Shown one piece after another: positions 16,426-25,884 of a stretch of 64,000 nt of DNA. The translations under genes were made by a program, and so were the position numbers. The stretch is from Actinomycetota bacterium. Lineage in GTDB: Bacteria > Actinomycetota > Geothermincolia > Geothermincolales > RBG-13-55-18. The notes below the pieces were generated by a model, which made no database searches, was not told the origin of the DNA, and saw only the letters and a program-made list of their open reading frames with translations. The stretch's first letter is position 1, and each line of letters opens with the position of its first letter. Where the stretch lies: assembly GCA_014360645.1 (NCBI GenBank), contig JACIXD010000004.1, positions 62,001-126,000 on the forward strand. Reading direction: 5' to 3'.

Positions 16426-17970
16426 GTGAGGAAAGGGAGCTGCAAGGGGAAGGGGAAGAAAGACGCGGAGACACGGGCGGCAGTAGGTTGCCATCCCGAC
16501 CGCGGCTGGGGATGCGAGGCACCATCCGCGCCGCACAGCGAGGATTTCTACCGCCTGCTGGTCGAGAACACCCTTGACCTCATCGCGGTGCTGGACGCGG
16601 AGGGCAGAATAACCTACAGCAGCCCTTCCATCACTCCCCTGCTGGGATATGAACAGGACGAGCTCCTGGGCAGGATCGGCTTCGATTTCGTGCACCCAGA
16701 GGACCAGGAGAGGATCCATGAGATATTCACCCGCGGCATCGAGAGCGGCGAGCCCACGAAACCGGCATTCTACCGCTTCCTTCACAAGGACGGCTCCTGG
16801 AGGCATTTCGAATCCGTGGGCATCGGCATGTTCGACAACCCCTCGGTGCGTGGCATGGTCATTACCTCGCGCGAGATAACCGACCGCCTGCGCGCTGAGG
16901 CAGAGCTCAAAGAGTCGGAGGAGATGTACAGGACGCTGGTCCTGACCTCGCCGGACGCGGTGACCATCTCCGATCTGCAGGGAAGGCTGATCTACGTCTC
17001 GCCCTATGCCCTGAAGATGAACGGGTACGAGGACGAGGACGAGGTCCTGGGCAAGAACGCCTTCATCTTCATACACCCCCGCGACCACGACAAGGCCATC
17101 GAGGCCTGGAAAAGGGTGATCTCGGAGGGGACGGTGCACAACGTGGAGCTCACGGGGATCCGCAGGGACGGGAGCGATTTCGCCGCGGAGCTAAACGCCG
17201 CCCTGATCAGGGACGCGGCGGGCGAGCCCAAGAGACTGGTGGCCTTCATCCGCGACATCAGCGCGCGCAAGCGCATGGAAAAGGAGCTGCAGCAGCGCAA
17301 CGAGGAGCTGGAGGCCTTTGCCCACACCATCTCCCACGACCTGCTCACTCCCGTGGCCATCGTGGAGGGCTACGCCAAGGCGGCCCTGGAGGCGGACGCC
17401 GAGGGCAGGGCGGAGGCGGAGAGGGAGTGCCTAGAGGCCATCGCCCGCGGAGCGCAGCGCATGAGCGACCTCATCAACTCCCTCCTGCAGTACGCCCAGG
17501 CGGGACACACAATGCTTGAGGAATGCCGCGCCGACGCCGAGGAGGTGCTCATGGAGGTGCTCATGGACCTCGAGGAACACCGCCGGGAAAGACGCGTGCG
17601 CGTCGAGAGCGGAGACCACCTCCCCGCGGTGAGGGTGGACGGCGTCAAGTTGCGCCAGGTGCTCTTCAACCTCATCGGCAACGCCATCCGGCACATGGGC
17701 GAATGCGACGACCCCTGCGTGAGGGTTTCCGCGGAGACCCAGGGGGACAAGGCGGTCTTCTGCGTGCAGGACAACGGCATCGGCGTCCCCCTGGACCTGC
17801 AGGAGAAGATCTTCGAGCCTTTCCGCCACTACTCGGTATCGGGTTCGCCGGGACTGGGCATAGGGCTCTCCACCGTCAAGCGCGCCGTCACCGCCTGGGG
17901 CGGACGGGTGTGGGTGGAATCACGACCCGGGGAGGGCGCCGCCTTCTTCTTCACCGCCCCCCTCGCCTGA
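16426..17970 (+). CDS. Sensor histidine kinase with two PAS domains
   Basis: A 514-residue soluble sensor kinase. PAS modules at about residues 40-155 (FYRLLVENTLDLIAVLDAEG) and 165-285 (TLVLTSPDAVTISDLQG) are followed by a dimerisation helix with His304 in TISHDLLTPVAIVEGYAK. The ATPase domain shows the N-box LIGNAIRHMG, G1 VQDNGIGVP, and G2 GLGIGLSTVK. The His-Asp-Leu-Leu-Thr-Pro box places it in a different subfamily from the two Glu-Leu-Arg-His-Pro kinases to the left. The GTG start has GGGAGG seven bases upstream. No regulator gene is attached. Confidence 0.92.
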   Translation: MRKGSCKGKGKKDAETRAAVGCHPDRGWGCEAPSAPHSEDFYRLLVENTLDLIAVLDAEGRITYSSPSITPLLGYEQDELLGRIGFDFVHPEDQERIHEIFTRGIESGEPTKPAFYRFLHKDGSWRHFESVGIGMFDNPSVRGMVITSREITDRLRAEAELKESEEMYRTLVLTSPDAVTISDLQGRLIYVSPYALKMNGYEDEDEVLGKNAFIFIHPRDHDKAIEAWKRVISEGTVHNVELTGIRRDGSDFAAELNAALIRDAAGEPKRLVAFIRDISARKRMEKELQQRNEELEAFAHTISHDLLTPVAIVEGYAKAALEADAEGRAEAERECLEAIARGAQRMSDLINSLLQYAQAGHTMLEECRADAEEVLMEVLMDLEEHRRERRVRVESGDHLPAVRVDGVKLRQVLFNLIGNAIRHMGECDDPCVRVSAETQGDKAVFCVQDNGIGVPLDLQEKIFEPFRHYSVSGSPGLGIGLSTVKRAVTAWGGRVWVESRPGEGAAFFFTAPLA

Positions 17971-18046
17971 GCGCGGGCACGGACACCGGCCAGGCCAGCG
18001 CCATGCCACGAGCACCCCATGACCGCGCATGATCGCCCGCGGGAGC

Positions 18047-19708
18047 TCAGAAATTGAAGCCCTCGGCGAACATGAGGGTGGCGGGGCTCATCACTTTGGG
18101 GTCGGTGAGCACGTTGACGCAAGCCGGCCCGCCGTGTTCCAGCGCCCTGCGCAGGGCGGGCAGGATCTCCGCCTCCCTCTCCACCATCTCGCCGTATCCC
18201 CCCAAGGCCTCGACGATCCTCTCGTAACGCACCACTCCCAGCTCCGTCCCGCACACGCGGCCCTCGTCGTAGCAGAGCTCCTGGTGGTGCTTGACCATCC
18301 CCCAGGCCTGGTCGTTGCAGATGACCGCAAGGATGGGAAGCCCGTGTCGGCAGGAGGTCTCCATCTCCATGGCGTTGAGGCCGAAGGAGCCGTCGCCGGT
18401 GACCAGCACCACCTGCTTTTCCGGCCGGGCGGCCTTGGCGCCGATGGCGAAGGGCACGCCGGTGCCCAGGCATCCGAACAGGGTGCCGCTGCCGATGACC
18501 CCGGACATCTCCTTTGCCCGCAAGCCCATGAGCCCGAAATAGACCGTGTCGCCGCCGTCGACGACGAAGATGGCGTCGTCCCCGGTAGCCTCCCTTATCA
18601 CCTGCATGAGACGGAAGGGATGGATGGGATCCGCGGGGGTCTCCCTCGCCTGCCTCTCGCCCTCCGTGAGGGTGGCAAAGGTGCTATTTAGGGTCGCCAG
18701 CCATCCCGAGCGGTCTCTCTGCTCTATGCCGCGGGCCAGCCGCCGGATGACCGCCCCGGCGTCCCCCACCAAGGCTATGTCTGCCCTGCGGTTGCGGTCC
18801 ACCTCCGCGGGATCGATGTCCACGCGGATGACCCTGGCGTTGGCCAGGGTATCGCCGTAATTGAGCACCCAGTTGAGCCGGATGCCCACGGCCAGCACCA
18901 CGTCGGCCATGGAGGTAGCCGCCAGCATTCCCATGAGGCCGCCGTCCCAGAGGGAGAGAGGATGCTCGTCAGGTATGGCGCCGCGGCCGTTGTCGAAGAG
19001 GAGGGTGGGGATGGAAGCCCTTTCCACCAGCTCCCGCACCTCGTCCGCGCAGCGGCTGTGGGCGATGCCGCTCCCCCCGATGAAGAGGGGTCTCTCCGCC
19101 GCGTTGAGGAGCTCCAGCGCCCGGGCCAGTTCGTCCTCCTCGGGGAGCACGCGGTGCTTGCGCGCCCCCGCGGCGGGGTACTTCACCTCGGACTCCTCCA
19201 TGGTGAGGTAGAGGGACTCGGTGGCGAACTCCAGAAAGACCGGGCCGGGCCTTCCGGAAACGGCGTTGCGAAAGGCCATCTCCAGGTACTCGGGGATGCG
19301 CTCAACCTGGTGGCAGCGGGCCGCCCACTTGACCACCGGCTTGACCATCCCCTGCTGGTCCATATCCTGCAGCGCCCCCCTGTCCAGGTCCCGCAGGGGG
19401 ACCATGCCGCTCAACACCACCACCGGGACGTTCTCCAGGTAGGCGTTGACCACGCCGGTGAGGGAGTTGGTGAACCCGGGGCCGGCGGTGACCAGGCACA
19501 CCCCCGGCCTGCCGGTGAAGATGGACCAGGCGTGGGCCATCATCACCGCCGCCTGCTCGTGTCGCACGTCTATGAGGCGTATGCCGTGGTCCAGGCAGCC
19601 GTCGAAGATGGGCGCTATATGCCCTCCCGAGAGGGCGAAGACGGTGTCGACGCCCTCGACCTCCTTGAGATATTCCGCTACGATATGCCCGCCGTGCACC
19701 CCAGCCAT
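18047..19708 (-). CDS. Thiamine-diphosphate-dependent acetolactate synthase-like enzyme
   Basis: A 553-residue three-domain ThDP enzyme. The N-terminal pyrimidine-binding domain has the catalytic Glu in LIDVRHEQAAVMMAHAW, and the C-terminal domain has the metal/ThDP motif GDGSFGLNAMEMET. The family spans acetolactate synthase, oxalyl-CoA decarboxylase, 2-hydroxyacyl-CoA lyase and benzoylformate decarboxylase. No small regulatory subunit gene (ilvN) is adjacent, so a biosynthetic ilvB role is unproven. The ATG chosen has AAGGGGAG six bases upstream; an in-frame longer start at 19780 lacks a ribosome site. The epimerase upstream on the same strand (125 bp away) may be co-transcribed. Confidence 0.85.
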   Translation of the reverse strand: MAGVHGGHIVAEYLKEVEGVDTVFALSGGHIAPIFDGCLDHGIRLIDVRHEQAAVMMAHAWSIFTGRPGVCLVTAGPGFTNSLTGVVNAYLENVPVVVLSGMVPLRDLDRGALQDMDQQGMVKPVVKWAARCHQVERIPEYLEMAFRNAVSGRPGPVFLEFATESLYLTMEESEVKYPAAGARKHRVLPEEDELARALELLNAAERPLFIGGSGIAHSRCADEVRELVERASIPTLLFDNGRGAIPDEHPLSLWDGGLMGMLAATSMADVVLAVGIRLNWVLNYGDTLANARVIRVDIDPAEVDRNRRADIALVGDAGAVIRRLARGIEQRDRSGWLATLNSTFATLTEGERQARETPADPIHPFRLMQVIREATGDDAIFVVDGGDTVYFGLMGLRAKEMSGVIGSGTLFGCLGTGVPFAIGAKAARPEKQVVLVTGDGSFGLNAMEMETSCRHGLPILAVICNDQAWGMVKHHQELCYDEGRVCGTELGVVRYERIVEALGGYGEMVEREAEILPALRRALEHGGPACVNVLTDPKVMSPATLMFAEGFNF

Positions 19709-19833
19709 CGCCATCTCCCCTTTCTCTCCCTCTCCGCTCTCATATCGGAGGCCTTTATTCCCGGCACCCGGCCGAAACAACTCGCCTTCCAGGCGTTCTG
19801 CATCCTACCCTCCCCCGCGTTTCACTCCCGCCT

Positions 19834-20820
19834 TCATCTCGGAGGCCGGTACTCCTCGCGCACCCAATCCGCGATGGCAGATCTTGCCTCCTCCCAGGTT
19901 ACCCTGGTCCTCCAGCCCAGCTCCTCCCTGGCGCGGCGAGTGCTGGTATCGAGGTCACGTCCCATTATCCCCACCGCCTGGACGGTGATGGGAGGGCGGA
20001 CGCCGAAGGGCAGGAAGGCGGTCTGCACCGCCCAACCCAACCTCCAGGCGAGGCCAAAGGGAAGGGACCCCCGGGGCCTCTTTCCCACCAGGGATCCCAG
20101 CCACCGCAGGTATTCCCCCCAGGTGACCCGATAAGCGTCACGCAGGTTGTAGGTGCGCCCCCTTGCCGCTTCGGAATCCATGGCCGCGAGGATCCCGTCC
20201 ACCAGGTTCTCCACGAAGACAAGGCTCGCGCTCCACCTACCGCCGTCCACGAGCGGCAGGGGGCCCCTGTGCATGACGTCCAGGACCTCCTTCACCCATA
20301 CGCTCCCCGGGCCGGTGACGTTGGTGGGGCGGATGACCGTGGCATCAAAGGCGCCCCTGGCCGCGTAGGAACCCACCATCTGCTCCGCCTCGGCCTTGGC
20401 GTCGCCGTAATGGATGCCCGTCTTGACCAGGGGGATGTATTCGTCGAAGTCCTTCATGTGCACGCCCAGCCCGTAGGCGGCCACGGAGCTGAGGAAGACG
20501 AACCGCTCCACCTTTCCTGCGCATTCCTCCATGAGGTTGCGCGTGCCGTCCACGCCTATGGAATAGAACTGCCTGCGCGTGCCCCAGTCGATAGTACGGT
20601 TCGCGCAATGGATCGCCCTGCGGCAGCCGTCCGCTATCCCCCTCAGGCTGGCGGGATCGGTGAGGTCTCCCCGCACCACCTCCATCCCCGCCGCCTCGAG
20701 CCCGCGGTCGGCCTCTCCGGGCATGAGCAGCCCGCGCACCTCGTCTCCCCGCTCCAGGAGCCTGCGCGAGACATGGTAACCGATGAAGCCGGCGGCGCCG
20801 GTAACGAGCACCTTCGCCAC
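19834..20820 (-). CDS. NAD(P)-dependent epimerase/dehydratase (extended SDR)
   Basis: A 328-residue extended short-chain dehydrogenase. The nucleotide-binding GxxGxxG appears as VTGAAGFIGYHVSRRLLERG, and the catalytic Tyr-Lys pair as YGDAKAEAEQ after FLSSVAAYG. Members act on nucleotide sugars, sterols or other hydroxy/keto substrates; the HMKDFDEYIPLVKTG and GRWSASLVFVENLVDGI segments are closer to the 3-beta-hydroxysteroid-dehydrogenase-like group than to UDP-glucose epimerase, an inference. The GTG start eight bases after AGGAGG is preferred over a GTG that overlaps that site. It probably forms an operon with the ThDP enzyme downstream. Confidence 0.85.
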   Translation of the reverse strand: MAKVLVTGAAGFIGYHVSRRLLERGDEVRGLLMPGEADRGLEAAGMEVVRGDLTDPASLRGIADGCRRAIHCANRTIDWGTRRQFYSIGVDGTRNLMEECAGKVERFVFLSSVAAYGLGVHMKDFDEYIPLVKTGIHYGDAKAEAEQMVGSYAARGAFDATVIRPTNVTGPGSVWVKEVLDVMHRGPLPLVDGGRWSASLVFVENLVDGILAAMDSEAARGRTYNLRDAYRVTWGEYLRWLGSLVGKRPRGSLPFGLAWRLGWAVQTAFLPFGVRPPITVQAVGIMGRDLDTSTRRAREELGWRTRVTWEEARSAIADWVREEYRPPR

Positions 20821-21348
20821 GAAAGCCACCTCCTAGACCCAGAGAAGATGCCACCATCTCTGAATATACTATCATCTCGAGGGCTCGGCTCCTCTCTTCG
20901 GGATCTGCCATCGCATGGATATCGCCACAGTCCCGGCGAAGAATACTTATACCGGGCGTATATCGGGCGTGTAGAGGGCCCGCCGTGTACCCGGTACGGC
21001 GATCTCACGTGAGGCCGCCTCTCCTTCCCGTTGCATGTCGCGATGTCCGCAGCGTGAGCCGGCAAAGAGCCCAGGGTTCGGGGAGGCCGGTCGGTACCTG
21101 GAGGGTTTTCCGGCCGCCGGAGAGGGTTCGGCTTCGCCGCCGTTCATGGGGATGGGAGGCGGGCCATACCATGCGTCTTCCCCGCCGGGGCAGGGGAGCA
21201 TGCCCCGGGCCGCGGGGACTCGCGGTTGACCGGAGAGGGCCTAGGAAATATCCTTTAGTGGTCCAGGTGTCGATAATGTCTACCGTGTTATGGCAATATA
21301 TGGTTGATCATCAAGAGTCCGGAGGCCTGAACCGGCGGGGAGGGGAGG
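20821..21348. other. Divergent intergenic region, about 530 bp
   Basis: No gene or known repeat is recognised. The last 100 bases before the next gene are AT-richer (around 21260-21310) and may hold its promoter. Confidence 0.35.
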
Positions 21349-21840
21349 ATGGACGCGGAGATCAGGAGGATGATGAGGCTGGCGGCGGCCAGCGAGGAGG
21401 AGGTCGACGCCTTCATAGCGTGGCTGAAGAAGAGGGACCTCACCTCGGGAAGGCTGGACCGCAGACTCAAGAGGGCCCTCAACCGGGCCATGGCCGAGCT
21501 CGACTGCACGCGCTGCGCCCGCTGCTGCAAGGAGGCCTACGTGGTGCTGCAGAACGAGGACATCGGACGCCTCGCCGACCGCCTGGGCATGAGCCGCGCG
21601 GATTTCCGGGCTAGGTACGTGGGCAGGAACGAGGACGGCGACACCTGCCTCAACCGCCGCCCGTGTCCTTTCCTCAAGAAGAACCTCTGCACCCTCTACG
21701 AGGACCGTCCCGACTGCTGCCGGGAGTACCCGCAGTCTCTGGCCTCGGAGGCGGCCGACAACCTGGACAACATCGGAGCCAACTACCTGGTGTGCCCCGC
21801 CGTCTTCCAGGCTCTGGAGCGCCTGCGGGACATCGTCTAG
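21349..21840 (+). CDS. YkgJ-family cysteine-cluster protein
   Basis: A 163-residue protein of the zinc- or iron-binding YkgJ type. The defining cysteines are CTRCARCCKEAY near residue 53, RPCPFLKKNLCTLYEDRP and DCCREYPQ. A helical N-terminal extension of about 50 residues precedes the cluster. The family is widespread and its role is not firmly established; metal-centre protection or assembly is often suggested. It stands alone. A shorter relative lies after the tRNA-Lys gene at 50.9 kb. Confidence 0.85.
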   Translation: MDAEIRRMMRLAAASEEEVDAFIAWLKKRDLTSGRLDRRLKRALNRAMAELDCTRCARCCKEAYVVLQNEDIGRLADRLGMSRADFRARYVGRNEDGDTCLNRRPCPFLKKNLCTLYEDRPDCCREYPQSLASEAADNLDNIGANYLVCPAVFQALERLRDIV

Positions 21841-22215
21841 CGACGACCGGGGCCCCTGCCGCGGCCCCGGGAGCCCGCGCCACGGTCGCCATGAGATCAA
21901 CAAGAGGCTTAATGGTCGTATCGTAACCTGCCGCGGCTCCGGGAGCCCGCGCCACGGTCGCCGTGCGCGTAACGGCCTGAAGGCTGCGGCCCTCCCCCGT
22001 TCTCACCTCCAAGCGGCAGCACCGCGTGGTCAAGGCGATGAACGTAACCCGGCTGTGCAGGAACTGATCGCGCCGCCTTTATCCTGGGCGGCAGCTCTGC
22101 AAGGTCACAGCGATGAACGCAACGGCCCCGGCGGCGCGGGAACGGGCGGAGTCTCCACGTTACGGCACCCCTGAGGCCCTGGAAAAACGCGGGGCGTCCG
22201 CTCCTTCAGCCCACA
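21841..22215. repeat. Intergenic with two pairs of imperfect direct repeats
   Basis: A 36-bp block CCTGCCGCGG...CACGGTCGCC occurs at 21855 and 21927 (offset 72) with a single clear mismatch. A second pair, GCGGCAGC...GCGATGAACG, occurs at 22013 and 22088 (offset 75). No gene is recognised. Confidence 0.65.
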
Positions 22216-22246
22216 TAAAAACGTCCCCCGGCACTGGCCGGGGGAC
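22216..22246 (-). terminator. Rho-independent terminator of the acyl-CoA ligase gene
   Basis: A perfect 10-bp stem, GTCCCCCGGC/GCCGGGGGAC, with an ACTG loop; on the minus strand it is followed by a short T-rich tract. It lies 16 bases past the ligase stop. Confidence 0.88.
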
Positions 22247-22262
22247 GCCGCGTATCCCTGCC

Positions 22263-24014
22263 TTACTTCACGTCTTTCATCATCTCCTTGAGCTCGCGCT
22301 TGAGGATCTTCCCCACCCCGCTGGTAGGCATCTGGTCCAGGAACTCGATCCTCTTGGGCACCTTGTAGGGGGCCACTTTTTCGCGCAGGTAGGAGATGAT
22401 CTTCTCCTTTTCCTCCTCGCTCTTCTCCACCCCCGGCTTGAGGACGATGGCGGCCATGACCCTCTCCGATCCCGGCCGCTCGGGGTCGGGGATTCCGAAG
22501 GAGGCCGCCAGTTCCACGTCCGGATGCTTCATGATCACGTCGTCCAGCTCGCGCGTGAATACCTTGAACCCGGAGACGTTCACCATGTCCTTCACGCGGT
22601 CCACGATGTAGAAATAGCCGTCCTCGTCCATATAGGCCACGTCGCCGGTGTACATCCAGCCGTCGCGGATGGCGTTGGCCGTCTCCTCCGGCTTCTCGTA
22701 ATAGCCGTCCATGAGCTGCGGACCGCGCACCGCTATCTCCCCCGTCTCTCCCTGGGGCACCACCTCTCCCGTCCCGGGGTCCACGAGCTTGAACTCGGTG
22801 TCGGGGAGGGGCATGCCGATGGAGGCCGGCTTCTTCTTGCCATAGCGCGGGTTGCAGCAGGTGACCGGCGAGGTCTCGGTCATGCCGTAGAGCTCGATGA
22901 AGCGGTTCTCCCCGATCACGCTCTCCAGCTCGCCGATGCTCTCGGGCGGGAAAGGCGCCGCCGCGCTGAGGCAGAACCAGATGTTGCTGAAATCGAGGGC
23001 CTTGAACTCCTCGTTCTTCATGAGCTCGAAGAAGACGGTGGGGACGTTGACGATGATGTTTGGCCTGTACTTCTTGATGCACTCGATGAGGAAATGGGTG
23101 TCGCGGGGGTTGGGCACGCAGATCTGAGTGGCGCCGTTGGTCAAGGAGAAGCCGCCCAGAGCCAGGCCCGCGATGTGGAAGAGCGGGAAGGCGGAGAGCG
23201 CCACCGTCTCCGGCGTCAGGTCGAGGTGGGTGAGGGTCTGCTGCCGGTTGCACATGTAGCTGCGCTGGGTGAGCATGGCCCCCTTGGACGGACCCGTGGT
23301 CCCTCCCGTGTACATGAGGAAGATGAGGTCGTCCATGCTCCGCTTGACCTCGACGCGCTCCGTGGGCATGCCCTTGATGGCATCCTCGAAGCGGACCACC
23401 GTCTTGCCCGGGAGGGGCTGCACCTCCACGCTGGGTATGGAGCTGAGTTTCTCGTTCAGTTTCTTGACCTTCTTGAGGAGCTTTCCGAGGGCGGTCTGCC
23501 GGAGGTACGCCTTGGCCAGCTTCTCCTTGATCCCCGGCAGGAAGTCGGCGATCTCGGAATAGATGACGGTGGTGAGCCCGGTCTTGTCCGCCACCGCCGC
23601 CACGCTGCCGAAGAGCAGGTCCACGGTGATGACCACCTTTACCTTGGCGTCGTTGATCTGGTGCTCCATCTCGTGGGGGGTGAGCAGCGGGCTCAGCCCG
23701 GTGGAGGCCGCGCCCGCCTTCTGCACCGCGATAATGCTGATATAGTGCGCAGGGATGTTGGGCATGCACAGCCCCACCACCTCGCCGGGCTTGACGCCGA
23801 TCTTGATGAGATAGGCGGCGAGCTGGTTGGCATACGCGTCCAGCTGGCGGTAGGTGATGTGGTTCTCCATGTAGATGATGGCCGTCTTGTCCGGGTACTT
23901 CTCGACGATCTCCCGGAACTTCTCCGCGAAGGTCTTGTTCTCGTACTCCAGCGACGGCGGCACGTGGTCGTCGTAGTTCTTCAACCACGGCTTTTCGGCG
24001 TAGACGTCACCCAT
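22263..24014 (-). CDS. AMP-forming long-chain acyl-CoA ligase
   Basis: A 583-residue ANL-superfamily enzyme. The P-loop-like motif is YTGGTTGPSKGA, the adenylate motif YGMTETSPVT, the hinge region DGWMYTGDVAYMDEDGYF with VDRVKDMV, and the C-terminal catalytic lysine lies in TSGVGKILKREL. It activates a fatty or other carboxylic acid to acyl-AMP and then the CoA thioester. Chain-length preference cannot be read. The ATG immediately after AAGGAGGGAG is chosen over an in-frame start 63 bases upstream without a site. It ends in its own terminator, so it is probably monocistronic. Confidence 0.92.
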   Translation of the reverse strand: MGDVYAEKPWLKNYDDHVPPSLEYENKTFAEKFREIVEKYPDKTAIIYMENHITYRQLDAYANQLAAYLIKIGVKPGEVVGLCMPNIPAHYISIIAVQKAGAASTGLSPLLTPHEMEHQINDAKVKVVITVDLLFGSVAAVADKTGLTTVIYSEIADFLPGIKEKLAKAYLRQTALGKLLKKVKKLNEKLSSIPSVEVQPLPGKTVVRFEDAIKGMPTERVEVKRSMDDLIFLMYTGGTTGPSKGAMLTQRSYMCNRQQTLTHLDLTPETVALSAFPLFHIAGLALGGFSLTNGATQICVPNPRDTHFLIECIKKYRPNIIVNVPTVFFELMKNEEFKALDFSNIWFCLSAAAPFPPESIGELESVIGENRFIELYGMTETSPVTCCNPRYGKKKPASIGMPLPDTEFKLVDPGTGEVVPQGETGEIAVRGPQLMDGYYEKPEETANAIRDGWMYTGDVAYMDEDGYFYIVDRVKDMVNVSGFKVFTRELDDVIMKHPDVELAASFGIPDPERPGSERVMAAIVLKPGVEKSEEEKEKIISYLREKVAPYKVPKRIEFLDQMPTSGVGKILKRELKEMMKDVK

Positions 24015-24521
24015 CTCTCCCTCCTTGTCTCTTGTGCCGGCGAAAACCCCTGCAACCGGCATGCCTCCGTGCGGCACGCCGCTCCCGAAACCGAACAGAA
24101 TAACCGACCGAACCTCCTATATGATAACAGAACGGCGCCCCTCCGCTCAAAAGGCATTCTCGCGCCGTGCCGCCCGGGCCGGGAGCACGATGGGGCGGAG
24201 CCGCGCCGCAATCTCCCCGCACGGGGCGGAAGCTTCCCCGATACTCGCAGCGGCATGTCGATCATCCCGCGCCGTCCTACGACGCCCCTCCAACATTACT
24301 TGTTAGTAATTTCCAAAATGCATGTAACCAATCTCACGCTCGGATGTTGCTGATGGTTGAGAGCCGGGAGAGCGGCGCGCCGTCAATATGGTCCTACCGG
24401 CGCCAGCAGGGTATCGATATCATTGCATACCAAAGATACCATAATTTGGCATGCTCGTCACCCGCGCGTTCTGGCCTGCGCAAGCGCGTGGAGACATCGG
24501 ACATCGGGAGGTCTGCGGATC
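24015..24521. other. Divergent intergenic region ahead of the lipid cluster
   Basis: No gene is recognised. AT-rich patches near 24110-24125 and 24290-24315 are likely promoter zones for the leftward ligase and rightward accA cluster. The phrase CG(G/A)CGCCCCTCC occurs at about 24132 and 24280. Confidence 0.35.
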
Positions 24522-25364
24522 ATGGAGGCCTGGAAGGAGGTCGTTCTCTCTCGCCATCCCGCGAGGCCTATGGCGGCCGATCTCATCGCCCTGGCATGCG
24601 ATTACTTCTTCGAGATCAGGGGTGACCGTACCGGCACCGATGACCCGGCGGTGATCACCGGCCTGGCGACGATGGGCGGCGAGCGCATCGCCGTGGCCGG
24701 ACATCACAAGGGACGGAGCGCCGCGGAAAGGAAGCGCTGCAACCTCGGCATGCCGGGACCCCGCGGCTTCGGGAAAGCGCGAAGGCTCTTCAGGCTGGCG
24801 GAGAAGCTCTCCCTGCCCGTGCTCTGCCTCGTGGATACACCGGGCGCGTTTCCCGGTCCGGAGGCCGAAGAGGGCGGTCAGGCCTGGGCCATATCCGCCA
24901 ACCTCGCCGTCCTCGCCTCCCTCAGGACCCCGGTGGTCGTCGCGCTTATCGGGGAAGGAGGGAGCGGGGGGGCACTGGCGCTGGGCATCGGCGACGTCGT
25001 GCTGATGATGGAGCACGCCACCTTTTCGGTCATCAGTCCGGAGGGTTGCGCTTCCATCCTGTGGAAGGACGCGGGGAAGGCTCCGGAAGCGGCCCGGGCG
25101 CTGCGGCTGACCTCGCGGGACATGCTGGAACTCGACCTTGTGGATGCCATCGTGCCCGAAGGCCCCGGGGGAGCCCACCTCTGCCCTTCGCTGGCTGCCG
25201 GCAATCTGGCGGAGGCGGTCCTGGAACATCTGCGCGCCATCGCCGCGCTCCCCACTTCCTCTCTTCTCACGCGGAGAAGAGAGCGCTACCTACGCCTGTC
25301 CTTCCACCTCGAGGCGGCGGGCGAGATCGGCCGCGGGCGAACACCGGCAGGCAGCCGGCCGTGA
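24522..25364 (+). CDS. accA: Acetyl-CoA carboxylase carboxyltransferase, alpha subunit
   Basis: A 280-residue crotonase-fold subunit that, with AccD, moves carboxyl from biotin to acetyl-CoA to make malonyl-CoA. Family signatures are PARPMAADLI, FFEIRGDR, GMPGPRGFGKARRLF, VDTPGAFPGPEAEEGGQ, IGEGGSGGALALG and EHATFSVISPEGCASILWKD. It is slightly shorter than typical AccA (about 310-320) because the N-terminal helix is reduced. The ATG is about ten bases after GGGAGG. It begins the fatty-acid cluster; AccD is seven genes downstream, not fused. Confidence 0.95.
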   Translation: MEAWKEVVLSRHPARPMAADLIALACDYFFEIRGDRTGTDDPAVITGLATMGGERIAVAGHHKGRSAAERKRCNLGMPGPRGFGKARRLFRLAEKLSLPVLCLVDTPGAFPGPEAEEGGQAWAISANLAVLASLRTPVVVALIGEGGSGGALALGIGDVVLMMEHATFSVISPEGCASILWKDAGKAPEAARALRLTSRDMLELDLVDAIVPEGPGGAHLCPSLAAGNLAEAVLEHLRAIAALPTSSLLTRRRERYLRLSFHLEAAGEIGRGRTPAGSRP

Positions 25365-25388
25365 ACGACCCGCCGACGCGATCTAGAG

Positions 25389-25883
25389 ATGACGAGACAC
25401 GGGAAATGGACCAAGAAAAAGAGGGGGTTGAGGAAGGTGACGAAAGATACGGACCGGATGGTTGACCAAATGCAGGGCGTGGTCGCCGGTCTCATGCGCT
25501 GCCGGCTGGTGGAGGCCGTCCTGCAGGAGCCGTCCTGCCGCCTGGAGATGAGGCTCCTGCCCGGCGATCCATCTCCCCTCGGGCAGGACCGGGAGAGCCG
25601 ACATGGTCTCCGTGCAGATGGGGAACGGCCCCTGCCATCATCCGGGGGGGAAAGCAGGCGCTGTCTGCTCCTGCGCTCTCCGGCCGTGGGGACCTGGTGC
25701 CCCTCGGATCGGGGCAACGTTCCCGGAGGGGATAACCGCGCTCCCTCCGCGGGAACGGTGCATACTCTCCTCGGCGACGAGGAGGTCATCCCCTCGCGCA
25801 GGGGAAGGTTGCTCCTGGAGCTTGCGGAGAGACACTCCCTGGTAGGCTTCGGCACACCTCTGGCGCTCTGGGAGGTGACCTGA
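25389..25883 (+). CDS. BCCP-like protein lacking the biotinyl-lysine motif
   Basis: A 164-residue protein that I read as a diverged biotin carboxyl carrier relative. Its N-terminal half resembles the AccB dimer segment (MQGVVAGLMRCRLVEAVLQE), and its C-terminal half begins like the biotinyl domain (LRSPAVGTWCPS) and ends VGFGTPLALWEV. Where AccB has Glu-Ala-Met-Lys there is GDEEVIPS, with no lysine to biotinylate, so it cannot carry carboxyl in the usual way. It lies between accA and fabD in an apparent operon. A structural or regulatory ACC subunit is plausible; simple decay of a duplicate is the alternative. The start is uncertain: ATG here has a poor site, and GTG 25437 or ATG 25458 are possible. 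Confidence 0.55.
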   Translation: MTRHGKWTKKKRGLRKVTKDTDRMVDQMQGVVAGLMRCRLVEAVLQEPSCRLEMRLLPGDPSPLGQDRESRHGLRADGERPLPSSGGESRRCLLLRSPAVGTWCPSDRGNVPGGDNRAPSAGTVHTLLGDEEVIPSRRGRLLLELAERHSLVGFGTPLALWEVT

Positions 25884-25884
25884 G

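Noticed and set aside
18047-19708. Calling the ThDP enzyme ilvB
   Set aside because: No regulatory subunit or branched-chain genes nearby, and the family includes several other reactions; left without a symbol.
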